A stretch of 64,000 nucleotides of DNA from Campylorhamphus procurvoides (taxonomy: Eukaryota > Chordata > Aves > Passeriformes > Dendrocolaptidae). The stretch covers positions 155,172 to 219,171 of the forward strand of contig WBMV01007391.1 in NCBI GenBank assembly GCA_013396655.1, in the 5' to 3' direction. The notes below the pieces were generated by a model, which saw only the letters and a list, made by a program, of their open reading frames with translations, had not been told where the DNA came from and made no database searches. The position numbers and the translations under genes are program-made. This document shows positions 37,801 through 51,255 of this stretch, one piece after another. Numbering within the stretch: the first letter of the stretch is position 1; every line of letters begins with the position of its first letter.

Positions 37801-40429
37801 TCCAAAATTATGCACAGCCTGCGGCCTTTGAAGCCGTTCATAAGCAAATACATCAAGCCATAACTTCCTAATCTACTGCCTACTCAATGGAGAAATAACA
37901 AGACTTGCCCTATGCTGGCTGCTTAACTGAAGACACAGCACTCATCACCTCTGAGTGGAGAGGGGAGTGTGTCCCATCCAAACTGCATTTGTGCCACTGG
38001 CCCACAGCAGTGCCCTGCCCGGGGCCTGGTGGAGCTGCTTGCCACCTGTCCTCCGTGCAATACAAACGAAGTGTTACCAAACTGCAGAAGGCCTAGAGGC
38101 CTGTGGGGACTTCACCACTTTAAACCAAAACAGGAAAGAAGAGGGCTTTAGCTTCATCTCCCTGTACAGGAGCTTTCCCTTCCCTGAGGAAGGGAATTTA
38201 TTTTTGCCACCTAGCTACCCCAGCTTTCCTGCCCTGTGCTTCAACCTTTTCAGTGTAGGTAAGTGATAATATGGGCAAGAATCTTGTGATTAAAAAAATG
38301 CAAAGGTTATTCTTTAATTCTCCTATTATCCCTAACATTGAGTGTCTGTACAAACCTTGCCCTGAATTTGGATCGTGATGCTTTCAGAAGGATAGAAGAT
38401 GTATCTTGTGCTCCCAAGGACACTAATAATAAAATGTAGTCACATGGCCTTGCAGGTTACTTTAGGAATGGAATGGGCAAAGCTTGTAGCTATTGTAAAA
38501 ATAGAAAATGCTGTTTCAGCATAGGTTTTAGCTGTTCGGTAGTGTGTCATAGAGGTTTTGCTGCTGTCCGCTGAAGGGGAAAAAAAGAAAAACAAAAAAG
38601 AACAAAAGCCCAACCTACTCAGCTGATCAATCTGTCCTTCTTGAGTTGTCTATTTACTTCTCTTCCAAATTGTCTGTTCACTTCTCTTCCAAAACCTGTT
38701 TTCTAAGTTGCTACTATAATCTTATATTTATGTTGATGGTGCATAAGAATAAGTCTTCATGGGTAACAAATCCAGTATTCACATTGGATTACTTAGTTGT
38801 AACTTAGCTAACAAAGAAATGCCCAGTTTTGTAATCTGTTTCAATCTATTCTGTCTATTCTAAACTTAAGCAGCAATCCTTCTGACTTGCAGGTGTCAAG
38901 CAGCCAGTCTCAGCTATGACCTTGGTGATAAGATGAGCAAACAGTGTTTTGTAAAAACAAAAAAAAATCTTCCTAGGGGCTAGATTAAGTTTACTGCAGT
39001 AGTCATATTAAATTGATGATTTAAAATAATGAGCAGCCCTGAATTTGTCATGAAAAGTATGTAAACAGTATGCTATCAGCTGAAGGACTCCCCTTGTAAG
39101 ATAAGAACAGGACTTACAAGAAAAGGAAACTGCAAATGAAAACAGAGCTCCTGACTTATTTCTGTGCTTTGCTAGTGCTGGAGCTTCTCAAAGGGTAGAA
39201 AAATGCATGCACTGTATAGCAATTATAAATAGGTGATAATACAACTATGAATCTCATACCACTTTAAACATGAAATAAAATTTAAAATACAATTTATGAA
39301 CAGTTTTATATTAATGAAGAGGAGAAATTCTGTTTTTTAATGTCAGTTAAGATTTGAGGATAAATACTAAATTCAGACCTTCAGCTTTGTAGTGGTTCAG
39401 GGCCCTCATCCTGAAAGAGCTGATTGACTTCTTAGGAGCTTCTTAGGAGCTGGCCTCTGGAGTTTTTACAGGAATGCAGTGGCAGCTGCCTTCTCTCAGA
39501 GGAATCAGTGCCACTACATTTTGTTCTGAACGCACAAGTACAGTGCTTAAAATCCAGAGGGTCCTGATGTGTCATTGGTAAGTGCAGGTGCAAATTAGAT
39601 AGCTGACCTGGGGATAGAGAGCCATGATATGTAGTCATGGCACCTCTTACTTTTTCTGGAGCTTAGGTGCTGGTATTCTGGGAAAGTTAGGGATTCAGGA
39701 TGACACGAGAAGGACTTCTTTTGGCTCAAGACCTGAAATTACCCTCTAAGTGTATATCTGATGGGGCTCACCCTTTAATTGCTGTGAGGTGCTTTCCTCT
39801 TTCAGTTCATGCATTCTTGTTTGATGGTTGGATTACTCTTCCAAGAGAAGGAGACTGTAGTCTTGGGATTTTTTTAGCCTGAGGAAATTCAAGCCTACAT
39901 CTGCATCTTCAGCAGTTGCTAACAGGGAGTCTGTACCGTCATCCCATCCTTGGCCATCCTGTCCTTGGAGCATGTACCCATGGTCATGACTGTGGGGCCC
40001 CAGGACATCTGTAAAAGCAAGCCAAGGAATAGAGTACAAAGCTGTAAGAGCAGAAATTTCCATAAGTGAAGGAGCACTCCAGCCCAGATGCTCAGCTTCT
40101 TGTTCAGAGGGGTCCCCCATAAAAGGGATCCTCTCTGCTGTGGCTGGTGCACAACTTTGTGATTGAGGAATAAGGGATCTTGATATGGCACAAGCTGCAA
40201 CAGTGCCGTTCCCTCCAAGGGTGTAGAGGGAGTAGAACTAATTCATGTGTTAAGTATGCAGGCTAATAGTCTGAAGAAACATTACTCACCCTGTTTCTCG
40301 ATTAGATCACTGCTGTGCCTTCTGAAAGGTTTTGTCTTGCTCCAGTGGTGAGTCAGTCCTGGTTTTGCTCAGTAATACCAGTGCTGATTTGGGAATGGAA
40401 AGTTTTTATTTATGAACTGTTCTTATTCT
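34871..40429 (+). other. GALNT7: GALNT7 intron 2, middle part
   Basis: About 5.6 kb with no gene or nameable repeat apart from a 24-bp tandem duplication at 38646-38693. The 37,890-38,270 and 39,830-40,230 parts are GC-richer with short open frames that I cannot assign. Confidence 0.5.
38646..38693. repeat. 24-bp tandem duplication
   Basis: Two adjacent copies of a TTGTCTRTTYACTTCTCTTC-type unit, differing at two positions, directly head-to-tail. A small local duplication in the intron. Confidence 0.8.
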
Positions 40430-41130
40430 GAAAAATCCAGGTACTAAGAGCCTCAAAAATAACCAAGAGACAGAAGAATTAACTAAAACTTCTATTTGAA
40501 TAAAAGAGAGAGTTCATAGGACAGTCCTCCAGTTAGGCCTCTCAACTTCATAGAGGTAGCAGCCTCTTTTATCCCCTCTGCCTGAAACACAAGTCCCTCC
40601 CCATTTCTCCATTGGCTGAGATACTCCAGGGTTACAGACTTCCAGACACGCCCACTACATGTCCCCCATGACAAGCTCGTTAGGAGCTTTTAGGGTCCCC
40701 AACACTTTCAAAGTGGATGTTACTGCATATTTATATTTTGTGCAGATTGGTCTCTGTGTTCTGGGCACTGCATTATCTTATGCTGGGCAACTACATAACT
40801 AATAACTTTTCTATCCCCTACTACTAAGCTAACTGTGACTACTACAAACTTTGCAAGAACATTCCACTTATTCCTAAAAATCTGAAAGGATTGTTTCCTT
40901 TCACCCATGAGTTCCTCAAGGAAAGGGGAAATAAACAGAGCTGCACTTCCCTGCAGCACTGCCCAGAGAAGGTGTCGCCAGCCCTTCACAGATCTGTGCA
41001 TGCCTGTTCCTCTTGCCCATACAATACCTCTTTGCAAGGGTCAGGAAAAGTGATGTGAAGTGTCTATAGGCAAGACTTGAGGAATCACTACCCTGTGATT
41101 CCTGCATATCTGCTTCAATGTGCCATCCTC
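40430..41130 (-). mobile_element. Candidate solo LTR (endogenous retrovirus type)
   Basis: On the - strand a CCAAT box (complement of ATTGG at 40611-40615) is followed about 40 nt later by a TATA-like GATAAAAG (complement of CTTTTATC, 40565-40572). The block is GC-richer than its surroundings and has no coding capacity. That promoter layout and the ~0.6-0.7 kb size suit a solo LTR. I could not define terminal TG...CA or a target duplication, and the family is not identified, so the borders are approximate. Confidence 0.4.
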
Positions 41131-44100
41131 TCAGCTATACCAATAAGAATTCAAAATATTTTTTTAAGTGACTTTGTTTACTAACTTGGTGCACAGTGTA
41201 TTGCCACAGCTGGCTACACCTGAATGGGCACCATGGTATGTGGGCAGGACTTCACCTAGGGGATGAAACCAAAGGTTGAAATGTATTTAAATACTCTTTG
41301 TCACAGACGTTCTGTGCTTTGAATCTGCTCATGCCAGTTTTCAATACCTTGCAGTTATTGCCTGAACACTGACCCTCTCTTTTAAATCTGAAGAAAGTTT
41401 GTGGAAATTCAGCCATATTATTTTCCTTCTCTGGCTCCTCAGACCTACAGGGAAGACAGTACTCTAAAATTCAGCTTCAAACACAAGGAAAATACATTTA
41501 TGGCTTCTTGGTATGTGATTTACCAACCACTGGATGTCAGTGCTGCTCTACTGAGGAAAGACACTTCCCTGTTTCCTTCCCTATAGACATGAAGGAAATG
41601 AGAATGGAGGTTCCTGGCTCTTGTTGCTCAGATAACTGAGCAGTATTTACATTTATTGGGAAGAAACTGCCACAGAAGTGAAAAAATGTATTAATTGTAC
41701 ATATCTAAAACAATTACCATACTTCAAACCTCAAATTCTCAATGTGAGATGAGAGAGAAGGTTGTGTGTAAGAGTTACTGCAGTCTGTCAGAGCTTATGG
41801 GCTTGATGAGTCAGTCTGTGGACTGTCTAATGAGTGAAATAAAGTCTTTGGAAAAAACTAAAAGCGTGATTTTACTAGAGATCTAAATGTAGTACTTCAC
41901 TGCTTGCAAATGACACATTTAACAACACATGATTTTTCAAGCTTAAAAAAAGTAAAATTTGCTGACAGATTTAAGGAGATTAAATCAAATGTGTAGCAAA
42001 AGGTCCTTCTAGATCTCTGGTTTTATGTTTTAAAAATATATTAAGTACACATCAAAAATTGCTTGTAAATTGTTTGTGGATGTATTGTTAAATTCAGGGG
42101 TTTGTAATTGGTTCAGCTTCAGTAAAGTTTCTTACTGTCCTTCATTCTTATGCTCTTCACCATTTTGTTCCTAAATACAACTGCAGGAAGTGGGAGAAAT
42201 AAGCAATGAAAAGATTTGTGTTCTTTTTCAGTGTTTGCTTTCTTTGTGACTTTTAAGGCAATCTGAAACATCATAGCGGTCTTTTTGTTTGGAGAGCCAA
42301 AAAGTTTCCTAGCTAAACCGCTGAAGGTGCAGGTCATGGGCACACTGCAAGCTGCATCAGATACTACCTTCTTTGAGGCAAAGGGTGCTGTTGTACTACC
42401 TTTTACACGGAGCTCTTGAATGGCATTCAGTTGGTATGCTGGGTTTTTTTAATGTATGACACCCTGGTTTCCTCCATTTTAACATAACTGTATCATCAAA
42501 ATTAATATATATGTGTAAAGCAACACAGTTCCTTTATAAATCGGCTATTAAACATATTACGTCTTCCTTTGATGCAGCCTACTTAACACACCTATGTAGG
42601 ATATTCTTTTTATTTCTGCAAATGGCTAAGTAAGTTGTTGACAGCTTAAATGCTTGTGCTACAAATGGAAGCACTGCGATCTGTAATCAGCTGCAATCTT
42701 TGAGAGGGATATGTGGAAAGAAGGTATCTGTGGCCTGAACTGTTTACACTGCCAGTCTAGCACGTGTATATTGGTAACTTGCAACTCTCATTGGCTGCAG
42801 CTACCTCAGTCATGAAAACAACCGAGAAGGAGGATTTTAGTCAGTAAAATGTATTTTTAGAGATCACGCTGTATCAAAGGTTGCTTACAGTATACCTAAG
42901 AAATCAAAAGCGCTATGTCAGGGTGTTTGGTGATAGGAACTGAATTACTATAGTCGGAAAAGGGGTTAGTGATCAGCTAGGGGAACTTCCGGTTAAGAAA
43001 ATACTTGGACTGGTTGTAATTAGGGAGACTATGAATAGTCCCACTTAGGGATACAGTTGGAGAAATAAACATTAGAGTTGCAAATTAAATCCATTGTTTA
43101 TAAATGTGATTAATAGGTATTGGGAAATGTAGACTGAAGTACTCATATTCCTTGTTTCTGAATCATCTTTAACACTGCAGAATAAAAGACCTGAGTCCAA
43201 GGCCACAGAGAAATAGAAACGCAGAATGTTTTAAATGAATACAGAAATGCTTTCCATGGCACACCAAACTAGAACCCACTGATACAGCTGCTTCAACTGA
43301 AACAGTTTAATAGAAATGAACATAGACAATAGTTATGTTTCCCGTGTTGCTCTTTCTGACACTGGGTAGTCTTGCACATTCTGCTGATGCAATTGTGATC
43401 TGTCATGTTGGCTCCTAGAAAGATGTATGTTATAGCCGGATGCATGCTAAATTGAATCTGTTACTTGAATGCCCATTTAATTCATTTGTAAGGTTAGAAT
43501 CTGGTAACTGATCAAAATTTGTGTTCTTTGTTATTGTGATATTTATTCTCAAATTTTATATAGACATTGCACTTTCAAATTACTTATAAATTTTCTAAAA
43601 TTTGGCAGCCCTTCAGTGTTCAGTTTCTCACTTTATTCCTTTTAGTTTTCTGCACTATTTTTGTTTGGCTTCTTACCTCCCTCTTTCCTTGTATTTTCTT
43701 TCTCCATGTCTTCCTGTATGTTTCAAGGAAGGAGCCCACTGAAATTGGGCCAGGTTTGAAACTTGTACTTAGCAGTCTATTTTAAAAAGAATTTTATTAT
43801 CTGTTTAAAAGAGAAATGTACAATTGCACAAATTTAGCCAAAGCTGTTAACTTCTTATATCTGGCGAAACATGTGACTCTGGATTTTGATTAAGGGAATA
43901 GAGAGTTGAATGGATTTGGTAAGGTTGTTTTCATTAGCTAGTAGTAATATCTAAAAGTTTAACAATGAATAGTAAAAGTCACATCTTCTCTGCCATGGGA
44001 TTACATTTTTCCCATGAGCAAGTATGCTTTTCTGATGGTTTTTACAAAAGGAAATAGTTTTATGCAGAGCAGCTGACATGAGCATTTCTTGTGCTACTGC

Positions 44101-44775
44101 TGTACTTCTAGCAAGTTTACTTACTGTGTTTAAATCTATTTTATTGTGAAAGCGGAAATTAATGAGTTTTGTCTTGCCACAACAATGTAACTTTGCTAAT
44201 TATGCAGACTATGTGTGGACTGTATAAAGCAAACAGAAACACTTTATAGTGTCCTTCTACTGGGTAAATATGATTTAAAGAGCTTTAGGAAAAAGCAGCA
44301 CTTCTTTATTGTGTGTATGATGCAGCTGGCAAACCAAATGTGCCATCCACCCTAAAGCACGATATCTGATGTCTAGAAGAGGACAACCACTGCAACTGCA
44401 GTCCGGGGCTTCTCTTCCACTGTTCTCTACTGGTTGCATAAGCAGCAAAATGGTGGTGGTGGCGACAGGGGTCTCTCCCTGGCATCTGTGCAATGCCAGC
44501 CACTTACACAGGAGGAAGCATGCAGCTGTTGAGGCAGTTGTCATTTCCCAGCTGCATTGCACCTTTTTCAGGAGGAAAAAAGGCTCTTGGCTGAAACCAA
44601 GTTGTTCTTTGGGCCTTGTACCTCTGTGATATACTTAAGGTGTATTACCCTTTAAAGTCTGTGTCTCTTAAATTTAAAGGATCACCATCAGTGAAGATGT
44701 CATTTGTGCAAAGGTGTTGTTAAACAGTTCTGTAAATCACATTGTGAAAACTAATAAAATCCAATTTTTTTACAG
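41131..44775 (+). other. GALNT7: GALNT7 intron 2, last part
   Basis: AT-rich. A GC-richer island at 44,340-44,600, 180-440 nt upstream of exon 3, has open frames on both strands but no recognisable product. The intron ends in a T-rich tract and TTTTTTTACAG. Confidence 0.6.
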
Positions 44776-44942
44776 ATGCAAATACTGGCATTATGATGAT
44801 AATCTGCTCACCTCCAGCGTTGTCATTGTCTTCCATAATGAAGGATGGTCCACGCTCATGAGGACAGTCCACAGTGTCATTAAGAGAACACCAAGGAAAT
44901 ACTTGGCAGAAATTGTGCTGATTGATGATTTTAGCAACAAAG
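44776..44942 (+). CDS. GALNT7: GALNT7 exon 3 (nucleotide-sugar binding, first part)
   Basis: A 167-nt exon with a TTTTTTTACAG acceptor; it ends AACAAAG|GTATAT. Its first base completes the Glu left open by exon 2 and its last base opens the next codon (residues 152-208). It encodes the conserved Cys of CKYWHYD, then [20 protein letters not shown] and [12 protein letters not shown]. These are the first beta-alpha units of the GT-A fold: the [11 protein letters not shown] block and the IDDFS block that line the UDP-GalNAc pocket across GALNTs. The flanking intron sequence also reads open for a short distance on each side, but the splice sites and homology place the borders here. Confidence 0.96.
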
Positions 44943-47900
44943 GTATATTTAGAATATTAACACACTACTTGTAGAAAAGGAAACTTCTTTTATTTTCCTT
45001 AAATAGTTTTATTTTGGTTTATTACCTGCCATGGTTTGAATTGACTTTGGAAGGAAAGTAAGTTGCTTCTTCACAGTCGTTTTGAGTTTTCAGTGAAGGG
45101 AAAGATCTTCCAATTACCTCCTGTCATAAAGGTAGCAATTCTTTATCTGTATTCAGCTGTTTGAAACGCAGGATTTGTAGCAAGCTCTCTACCACTGTTG
45201 TTGAGTATTACATAGAAGAAAGCTGGGATAGCTATTACACCTCTTAGCTCTTGTGAAAAGAAGCAGTTTGAACAGTATCAAAGGAATTTGAGCTAAGCCT
45301 GTTAGGAAAAATTACTTTCTTTATTCCATATAGGAATCCAGATGTATCTCTTTAATGACAATAAAAATGTGTCTAAGTCTATCAAATTATTCTCATTAAT
45401 TTTCAATATATTTTTAGTTTATAACATCCTTTATTAACTAAACATCATACTAAACTGTTTATTGCTTCTTATTTAGGGGGAAGAGCTTATAAGAACTTCA
45501 GTATGTTATAATTTTTGTCTTTCTTTGAGTCCTACATATAAGCTTAAGTCCAGAGATTTTCTTCTTCCTTTGCAATTTGCATTCTGGTCTTGGTTTTATA
45601 GTCAGGATACATATGCGCTTATGTTATTCTTATAAACGTACACTGGGTTTTTTTTTCCTTTAATGGTGACATCTTCAGTATTAGTGCAGCTCAAGGCTGA
45701 ATACAGAGAACTGAAAATGGTATCGTAGAGATACAAGTTGATTAATACAGAGGAAATCTGACTTATTTTAAAGTTTAAATGAATTTCAAAATAGTTCATC
45801 AAAGCTGTACATTCTGTAGGATTTTATTGCAACATAATTCTTAAGTAGTAGTTGACAGAGAAAAAGAGTAGACATATGAATAAAAACATAATTTTGAATG
45901 TATTGCATGACACTTTCTTCTAGACAATGAGGGCTTTTAAGAGTGCAGGCAAGTTTGGTCAGCAGCCCAGGATACTCTCTTCTTTGTTTTTGTAATAGCT
46001 GAATTGTGTAGTGGCATAGGAAACAGATGACTGTTCTGAAAGTCTCCTTTTTATTAAGTGATCTGGGCTTCTCCCAGTTCCAGCCTCATGTCACTTGTTC
46101 TCTGAGGGTATATTCACTATAAATTTTAAAACTGAACTCATCACATAGCTGAGGTTACCTTTTCTAAGTATAAGTCACTATTAAAATAGTTATTGTAGTT
46201 AATTTTTGCATCATATCTGTATATAAGTAATATGTACATTTTATGTTTGTTTTAGCGGGAGAGGAAAAGTTACCTGTATTGAAAACTTGACTACATTTGT
46301 GTTAATCTAATAAAGACACTGAATGCTAAATTATAATCTCCTGTATCCTTTAACAGCTGTTGAGAATTTGGTTTAGATATACACATGTGCTATAAAACAA
46401 AAATAGTTTCTCTCCTAAGGGTTATAATATTAATAATTCAGTCAGCAGACATATGCTGTGTTTTTGCTTTTCAGCTGGGATCACAGCTTTCCTTCAGAGC
46501 TATTCAAGGACTGAGTTAGCTGTGTAAAGTAACTATGACACTGACTGTCTCTAGAAAACTTAGCAGATTTTTTTACTAATGATAGGGCTCAGTACTTGGG
46601 TTTCACATGAGTTATAGCTGACTCTGTGCAATGTATATGTAGTTCGTGGAATGAGTTTGTCTGACATAACAACTCATACTAGTTTTCCAATATATGATGT
46701 TTGTTAAGTAAAGGCAGTATTTTTCAAGAAATTTATTTTGAAATACAGAATTTTTTTTTACTTTCTGCTCATAAACAAATGGTTAGCAGATACAGCTAGC
46801 CTGGACCTAACATCCAGCAGACCCTTGCCTCTGTATTTCCCAGACTTCAGTTTTCCAAGTAACTTACTTGAATTAAAAAATTCAATAAAGATAGCTCAAG
46901 ATGCAGTTTTTTGAGGTATGAGTGACTGGAAGACAAGCACAGGCTGGAATTACTTTAAACACCTTGCTGCAACTGCACTATTTAACTGCAATAATTTTTC
47001 AAACTGCTTTAGGCTATTACTTGGTAAATATAATTAACTTAATTTCAATAATTCAAATTGTGTTCTAGATGAAAAATGGCCAAGAGATTAGAATCTTGCT
47101 CCACTTCTTTCTCCCCAGAGAGAAGGATGAACTAGTACGGGCTGCAAAGCATGCCAAGCTGCCTGAAGAGATCTCCAGTTGTTAGGAGAGCTGCAAAACA
47201 CAAACACTCTTAATTGCAGCATAGCTGTTGGTAGCCTTTTTGCTTTTTCAGCCAGAAGGGAAGCCATGCTGACAGCACAGATACAGGATTTTCTCCTTCT
47301 CCAGCTGCTTTCAGGCTGCACACTTCGTATCTGCCTTTCCATCCAGTAAAAACCATCTTACGCTCTTGGAGCCCAATGTTGAGTGATACACGTACTGGAC
47401 TGGGTGGATGTTTGCTCACACTCTATGTGACTGTCCTTATTTCTTAGCTGCTGCCTTTCCAGCAATATAAAATTAAAAAGGAACATGGTAGTTGCAGACA
47501 CTTCCAAAGGCTGGCTCATAAAAACCCTTGCCTGTCCTTCCTTTTGAGAAATCCTCTTTCATCAGAAGGGAGTTACAGCTGCATAGAAGTTTACGTATGT
47601 TATGTCTTACAGGGAGAAATAGTTGCAATGCTTGGAAAATGTTCTTTTCATTATAGTTCTTTGTATAAAGTCAGTTGGGAGCAATTTTTTTGCTGAATAA
47701 TGCTCTTTCCTTAATCTATTCTGCAAACAGCAGAGTTTGACTTTGGAGGACTGTGCAGAGATATATGCTGAATTCTACTCTGGTGTTTTTTCCTTTGTCA
47801 GAGTACAAAGGGAACAGTAACAAAAGATGATGTCTAGCTAAGTAAATGATGCTTTTCAATGGCAACTCCTGTATTAATTCATGTTAGAGTCTGAGAAGTG

Positions 47901-50797
47901 TTGCATCAGTGTCAGTTAGGCCACACTGTTACACATGGGGTTTTTTCCCCAGCTTTTCTTGTGTTTCTTGATAGAAACAGTTTGTTTTAATGTGAGTGCT
48001 AGCTGTGTGAAGGGAGCAGCTGTTCTGGAAGGGCCGTGAGAATTCATAAAACTGTATTTTCTAAAGCTCCCTACAATTAAGGTTGTGTATTAGGTCTTCA
48101 ACCACTTGTTATTTATTTGGGTACCAGCTTTCTTTCTTTCTGAAGCATAGAGGTCAGTATCTCAGCTGGTATAGCTTTTGTAACCTGTGCACCTGTAAAG
48201 AGTGACTGAGGTAAATATCAGTGCTCCTAGCAGCATTTAAAGGCTTTGTCTACCTTTTACGTTTCCTTATTTTTTCTTTGTCGTTGTCTGTATTTCCCAC
48301 TGATGCAGCATCCTGTGAAATAGCCAAAAGGGAAGTGATGAGAGCAGACAAGTAACAGTAATTTTATTAGCCTGTTTAATGGTGCTTACTGTGGGGAAAC
48401 TGAAGCATTGATCAGTGTTTGTTTTAGAGCCAAGAGCCCCACACTAGTAGTATTGCAGTGCAGAGTACTCAAAGGCAGCTGCTTTAGGGAAGATTTCTGG
48501 TACCGTTTTTCTAAATTCTCAAAATGATGTACGTGAGTCAAGGGGGAAAAAACTTTCTCCCTCCTCCCCCCTTGTAATCTGCAGTGCCTAAGATCCTTTG
48601 GAGAAACTGTGTTTTAAAAAGACACTGATTCATGCTTTAAACATGCACTCAGACATGAGAGAGGAACTTAAACATGGGAAGTCCAGATTGATGGTTATAA
48701 TATTTTGAAAGGTAAAAAATACATTTTTGAACAAAAACCAGATTGCTGTAGCGCTGTTGACAGATGTCATAAATACACATTCTAGGTGAACAAAATTTAA
48801 TGCTGGCCAAACAGTATTTTTAACTGTAAAAGTATTGGGATTTTATACACTACTGTCATGCAGACTTTGTAGTACTGGAAGGAGTTAAAATTCAGTTTTC
48901 CTGTGGGAAATAGCACTTGCTGCTAACCCTGGCATGGTTTCAGATAATGGACTGCAAAGTCCTGAGACTTGTACTGTAGGAAAGCTTTACACAATCAATA
49001 CGACAGGTTTTTACAGCTCCCTGTGAGCCTTGCATAGTTGAACATTTGATAAGTAAAACATTTGGCTTCATAGGCAGGAGAGCTGGAAATAACTTCAGGT
49101 TTTAAATCTTTAAAACATTCCTGGCAGTACTTGTGTAACACATACTTGGAATTTGCAGCATAAATAATGGTGTGATAAAAAGATTCTCTTAGTACCACTT
49201 CAGTATGACCTCGAAACTCTTGTTGATTTTATCCTATAAAAATTTATATCACAGCTATCATATCATATATTCTCTATTTATTACATAGTATGTTATTTTA
49301 TTCAGCATATGTGATAAAATTGTTCTATCTAGTTTGACATTTGTGTATCCTTGAAATTTTCCTAATGCACAAGGATTTACAAAAGAAGTTGTAAATGTGT
49401 GTGGGAAGAAAATACATAAATCATAGTTGAGAAAACTTTTCCTTTTATAACGATATAGAGGAAGGATAACAAGGGTATCAAAAGATGGTGATTTCAGAAG
49501 ATTTTCCTTTGGTAGAATTGCTGAATTTTCAGTTTTGCAAGCTTCATTTCCAAAAAAACATCATTTCTGCTACAATTATATATACCTCTTTTTTTAAACT
49601 ACAATATAAAACATTGAAACTAAGTTGCAGAAGTCTCTAGACTTCATCGCTTTCATTCGGGGTTCAGAAAACGTTGCTGCTGAAGTAACCTCATGGTTTT
49701 TTGCAGGTCAAATGGACATACTTCTCCTTTCACCTCCACATGCCCTTCTCTCCTGTTAGATCAGCACAGCTAGTCAGATCTATCAGCCCTTCGGAGGTGA
49801 TGCAAACCAGTGTGTAGATGCCTCGGCTGTAGCTTAGGTGGCTTATTTCAGTTGCTGACTGAGAGAAACTGAAGCTGTAGGCAATTCTTCTGAGCACTTT
49901 AGTACAGAAATAGATTTTAAATGAACACCAGTAGCTAAATCAGCACAGCCTCAAAACAGCAGGCTCCTTATTATCAGCCCTGCTGCTTTCATGAGCTCTC
50001 TCAACAGAATAATGTGGGCAAAAGTGTTATGCAACACTAGGATCCTTTTTTCAAATTTTGTGGTAGGAGTGTGGTTTCCAGAGTAGCTTGGCAAAGACCA
50101 ATGTGCAAATACAAATATGAAACTATTTAAGCATACCTTATCTTGATCCTTATGTGGTTACTTGTCCCTTTACTGACAAAAGTCCCTTTAGCTAAAGGTT
50201 TGCTGTCTTATCAGTATGATGCACTTCTGGGCCTCCAATTATTCTTATTAATTTCATTGGAAGATTACTGTAAGATTACTGTAAGACTATATACAGAGGG
50301 AACAGGTCTGTATGAGGGAGGGCAAAAATTTGAGCATGGTGGGTATCTGCCTCAGGTTTCCAAATATAACAGACTGACAGAAAATTTTGTGAGGCAGAAA
50401 GTAAGTGAAATGTTTAACTGAAAAGTGGTGCCTTGAAATGTACTTGTGACATTATCTGATGAGGAGAGACCCCGTGCTGAAGTGCAGAAACTTTTCTGCC
50501 CACCTGGAATACAGATGAAAACCTGAAAGCCACTATGTGATATATTGAAGTGACTGGGAATTGCCCATCCAGCTCCCTGTGGTGTGGCCAACCACACCAG
50601 ATGCTTTTTCTTCAGATATGCTAGAGACAAACCTGTGCTGTGAGGTCAGAGGTCTTCATCTCCTCAGTTTTAGTGTTTGTGAGTGGTTGAAATAAAGGTT
50701 CTTGTAAACACTTGTTGATATTTTTGGGTTGTTTAAGAGTACAAAACTGTTTATTATTAAACCTCCCCAAAATAATTTTTTCTTTGTTATTGGATAG
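44943..50797 (+). other. GALNT7: GALNT7 intron 3
   Basis: A 5.9-kb intron, AT-rich, donor GTATAT. A small 11-bp tandem duplication (AGATTACTGTA twice) lies at 50262-50283. No repeat family, RNA gene or extra exon was recognised. Confidence 0.65.
50262..50283. repeat. 11-bp tandem duplication
   Basis: AGATTACTGTA occurs twice in direct succession inside intron 3. Confidence 0.85.
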
Positions 50798-50928
50798 CAC
50801 ACTTACAAGAAAGGCTGGATAACTATATTAAGCAGTGGAATGGCCTTGTAAAAGTATTTCGAAATGAAAGGAGAGAAGGTTTGATCCAGGCTAGAAGCAT
50901 TGGAGCCCAGAAGGCTAAACTTGGACAG
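50798..50928 (+). CDS. GALNT7: GALNT7 exon 4 (nucleotide-sugar binding, second part)
   Basis: A 131-nt exon with acceptor TGGATAG and donor CAG|GTATGA, residues 208-251. It starts by completing the split codon from exon 3 and ends in phase 0. It encodes HLQERLDNYIKQWNGLVKVF followed by the RNERREGLIQARSIGAQKAK block. In GALNTs, the R-x-x-REGLI-x-AR segment belongs to the UDP-binding side of the GT-A fold. Only 247 nt separate this exon from exon 5. The acceptor has a modest pyrimidine tract (TTTTTTCTTTGTTATTGGATAG) but is the only one that keeps the frame. Confidence 0.95.
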
Positions 50929-51175
50929 GTATGAGTCAGTTCACACACAAGTCTTTTTTCCCTTTTTTAGGGGGGAGAGATTGTGGTGGTTCCAACAGAT
51001 ATGGGGAAACATAGTATTATATTATTGATACTGTTTTAAGAAGATATTAATTTTATTCATTTAATCTTCATTTTCTTTTTTATAACATGAATGTAAGTCT
51101 CTGTAAATAAGCTTAATTGAATTGTTGTGCTCTTGTATACAGAAATATAAATTATGGGTTTTTTTCCTTTCAAAG

Positions 51176-51255
51176 GTTTTGGTTTACCTTGATGCTCATT
51201 GTGAGGTGGGAATTAATTGGTATGCACCACTTATAGCTCCTATATCTAAGGACAG
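51176..51255 (+). CDS. GALNT7: GALNT7 exon 5 (DxH metal-binding motif)
   Basis: An 80-nt exon, residues 252-278, between TTTCCTTTCAAAG and AG|GTAATG. It encodes VLVYLDAHCEVGINWYAPLI and ends in PISKDR. Asp257-Ala-His259 (DNA 51191-51199) is the DxH motif that, with a later His in exon 8, binds the Mn2+ holding the UDP diphosphate in all active GALNTs. The exon leaves AG as the first two bases of an Arg codon. Both 6a and 6b start with A, so either can complete it. This is the common upstream partner for the alternative exon pair. Confidence 0.96.
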
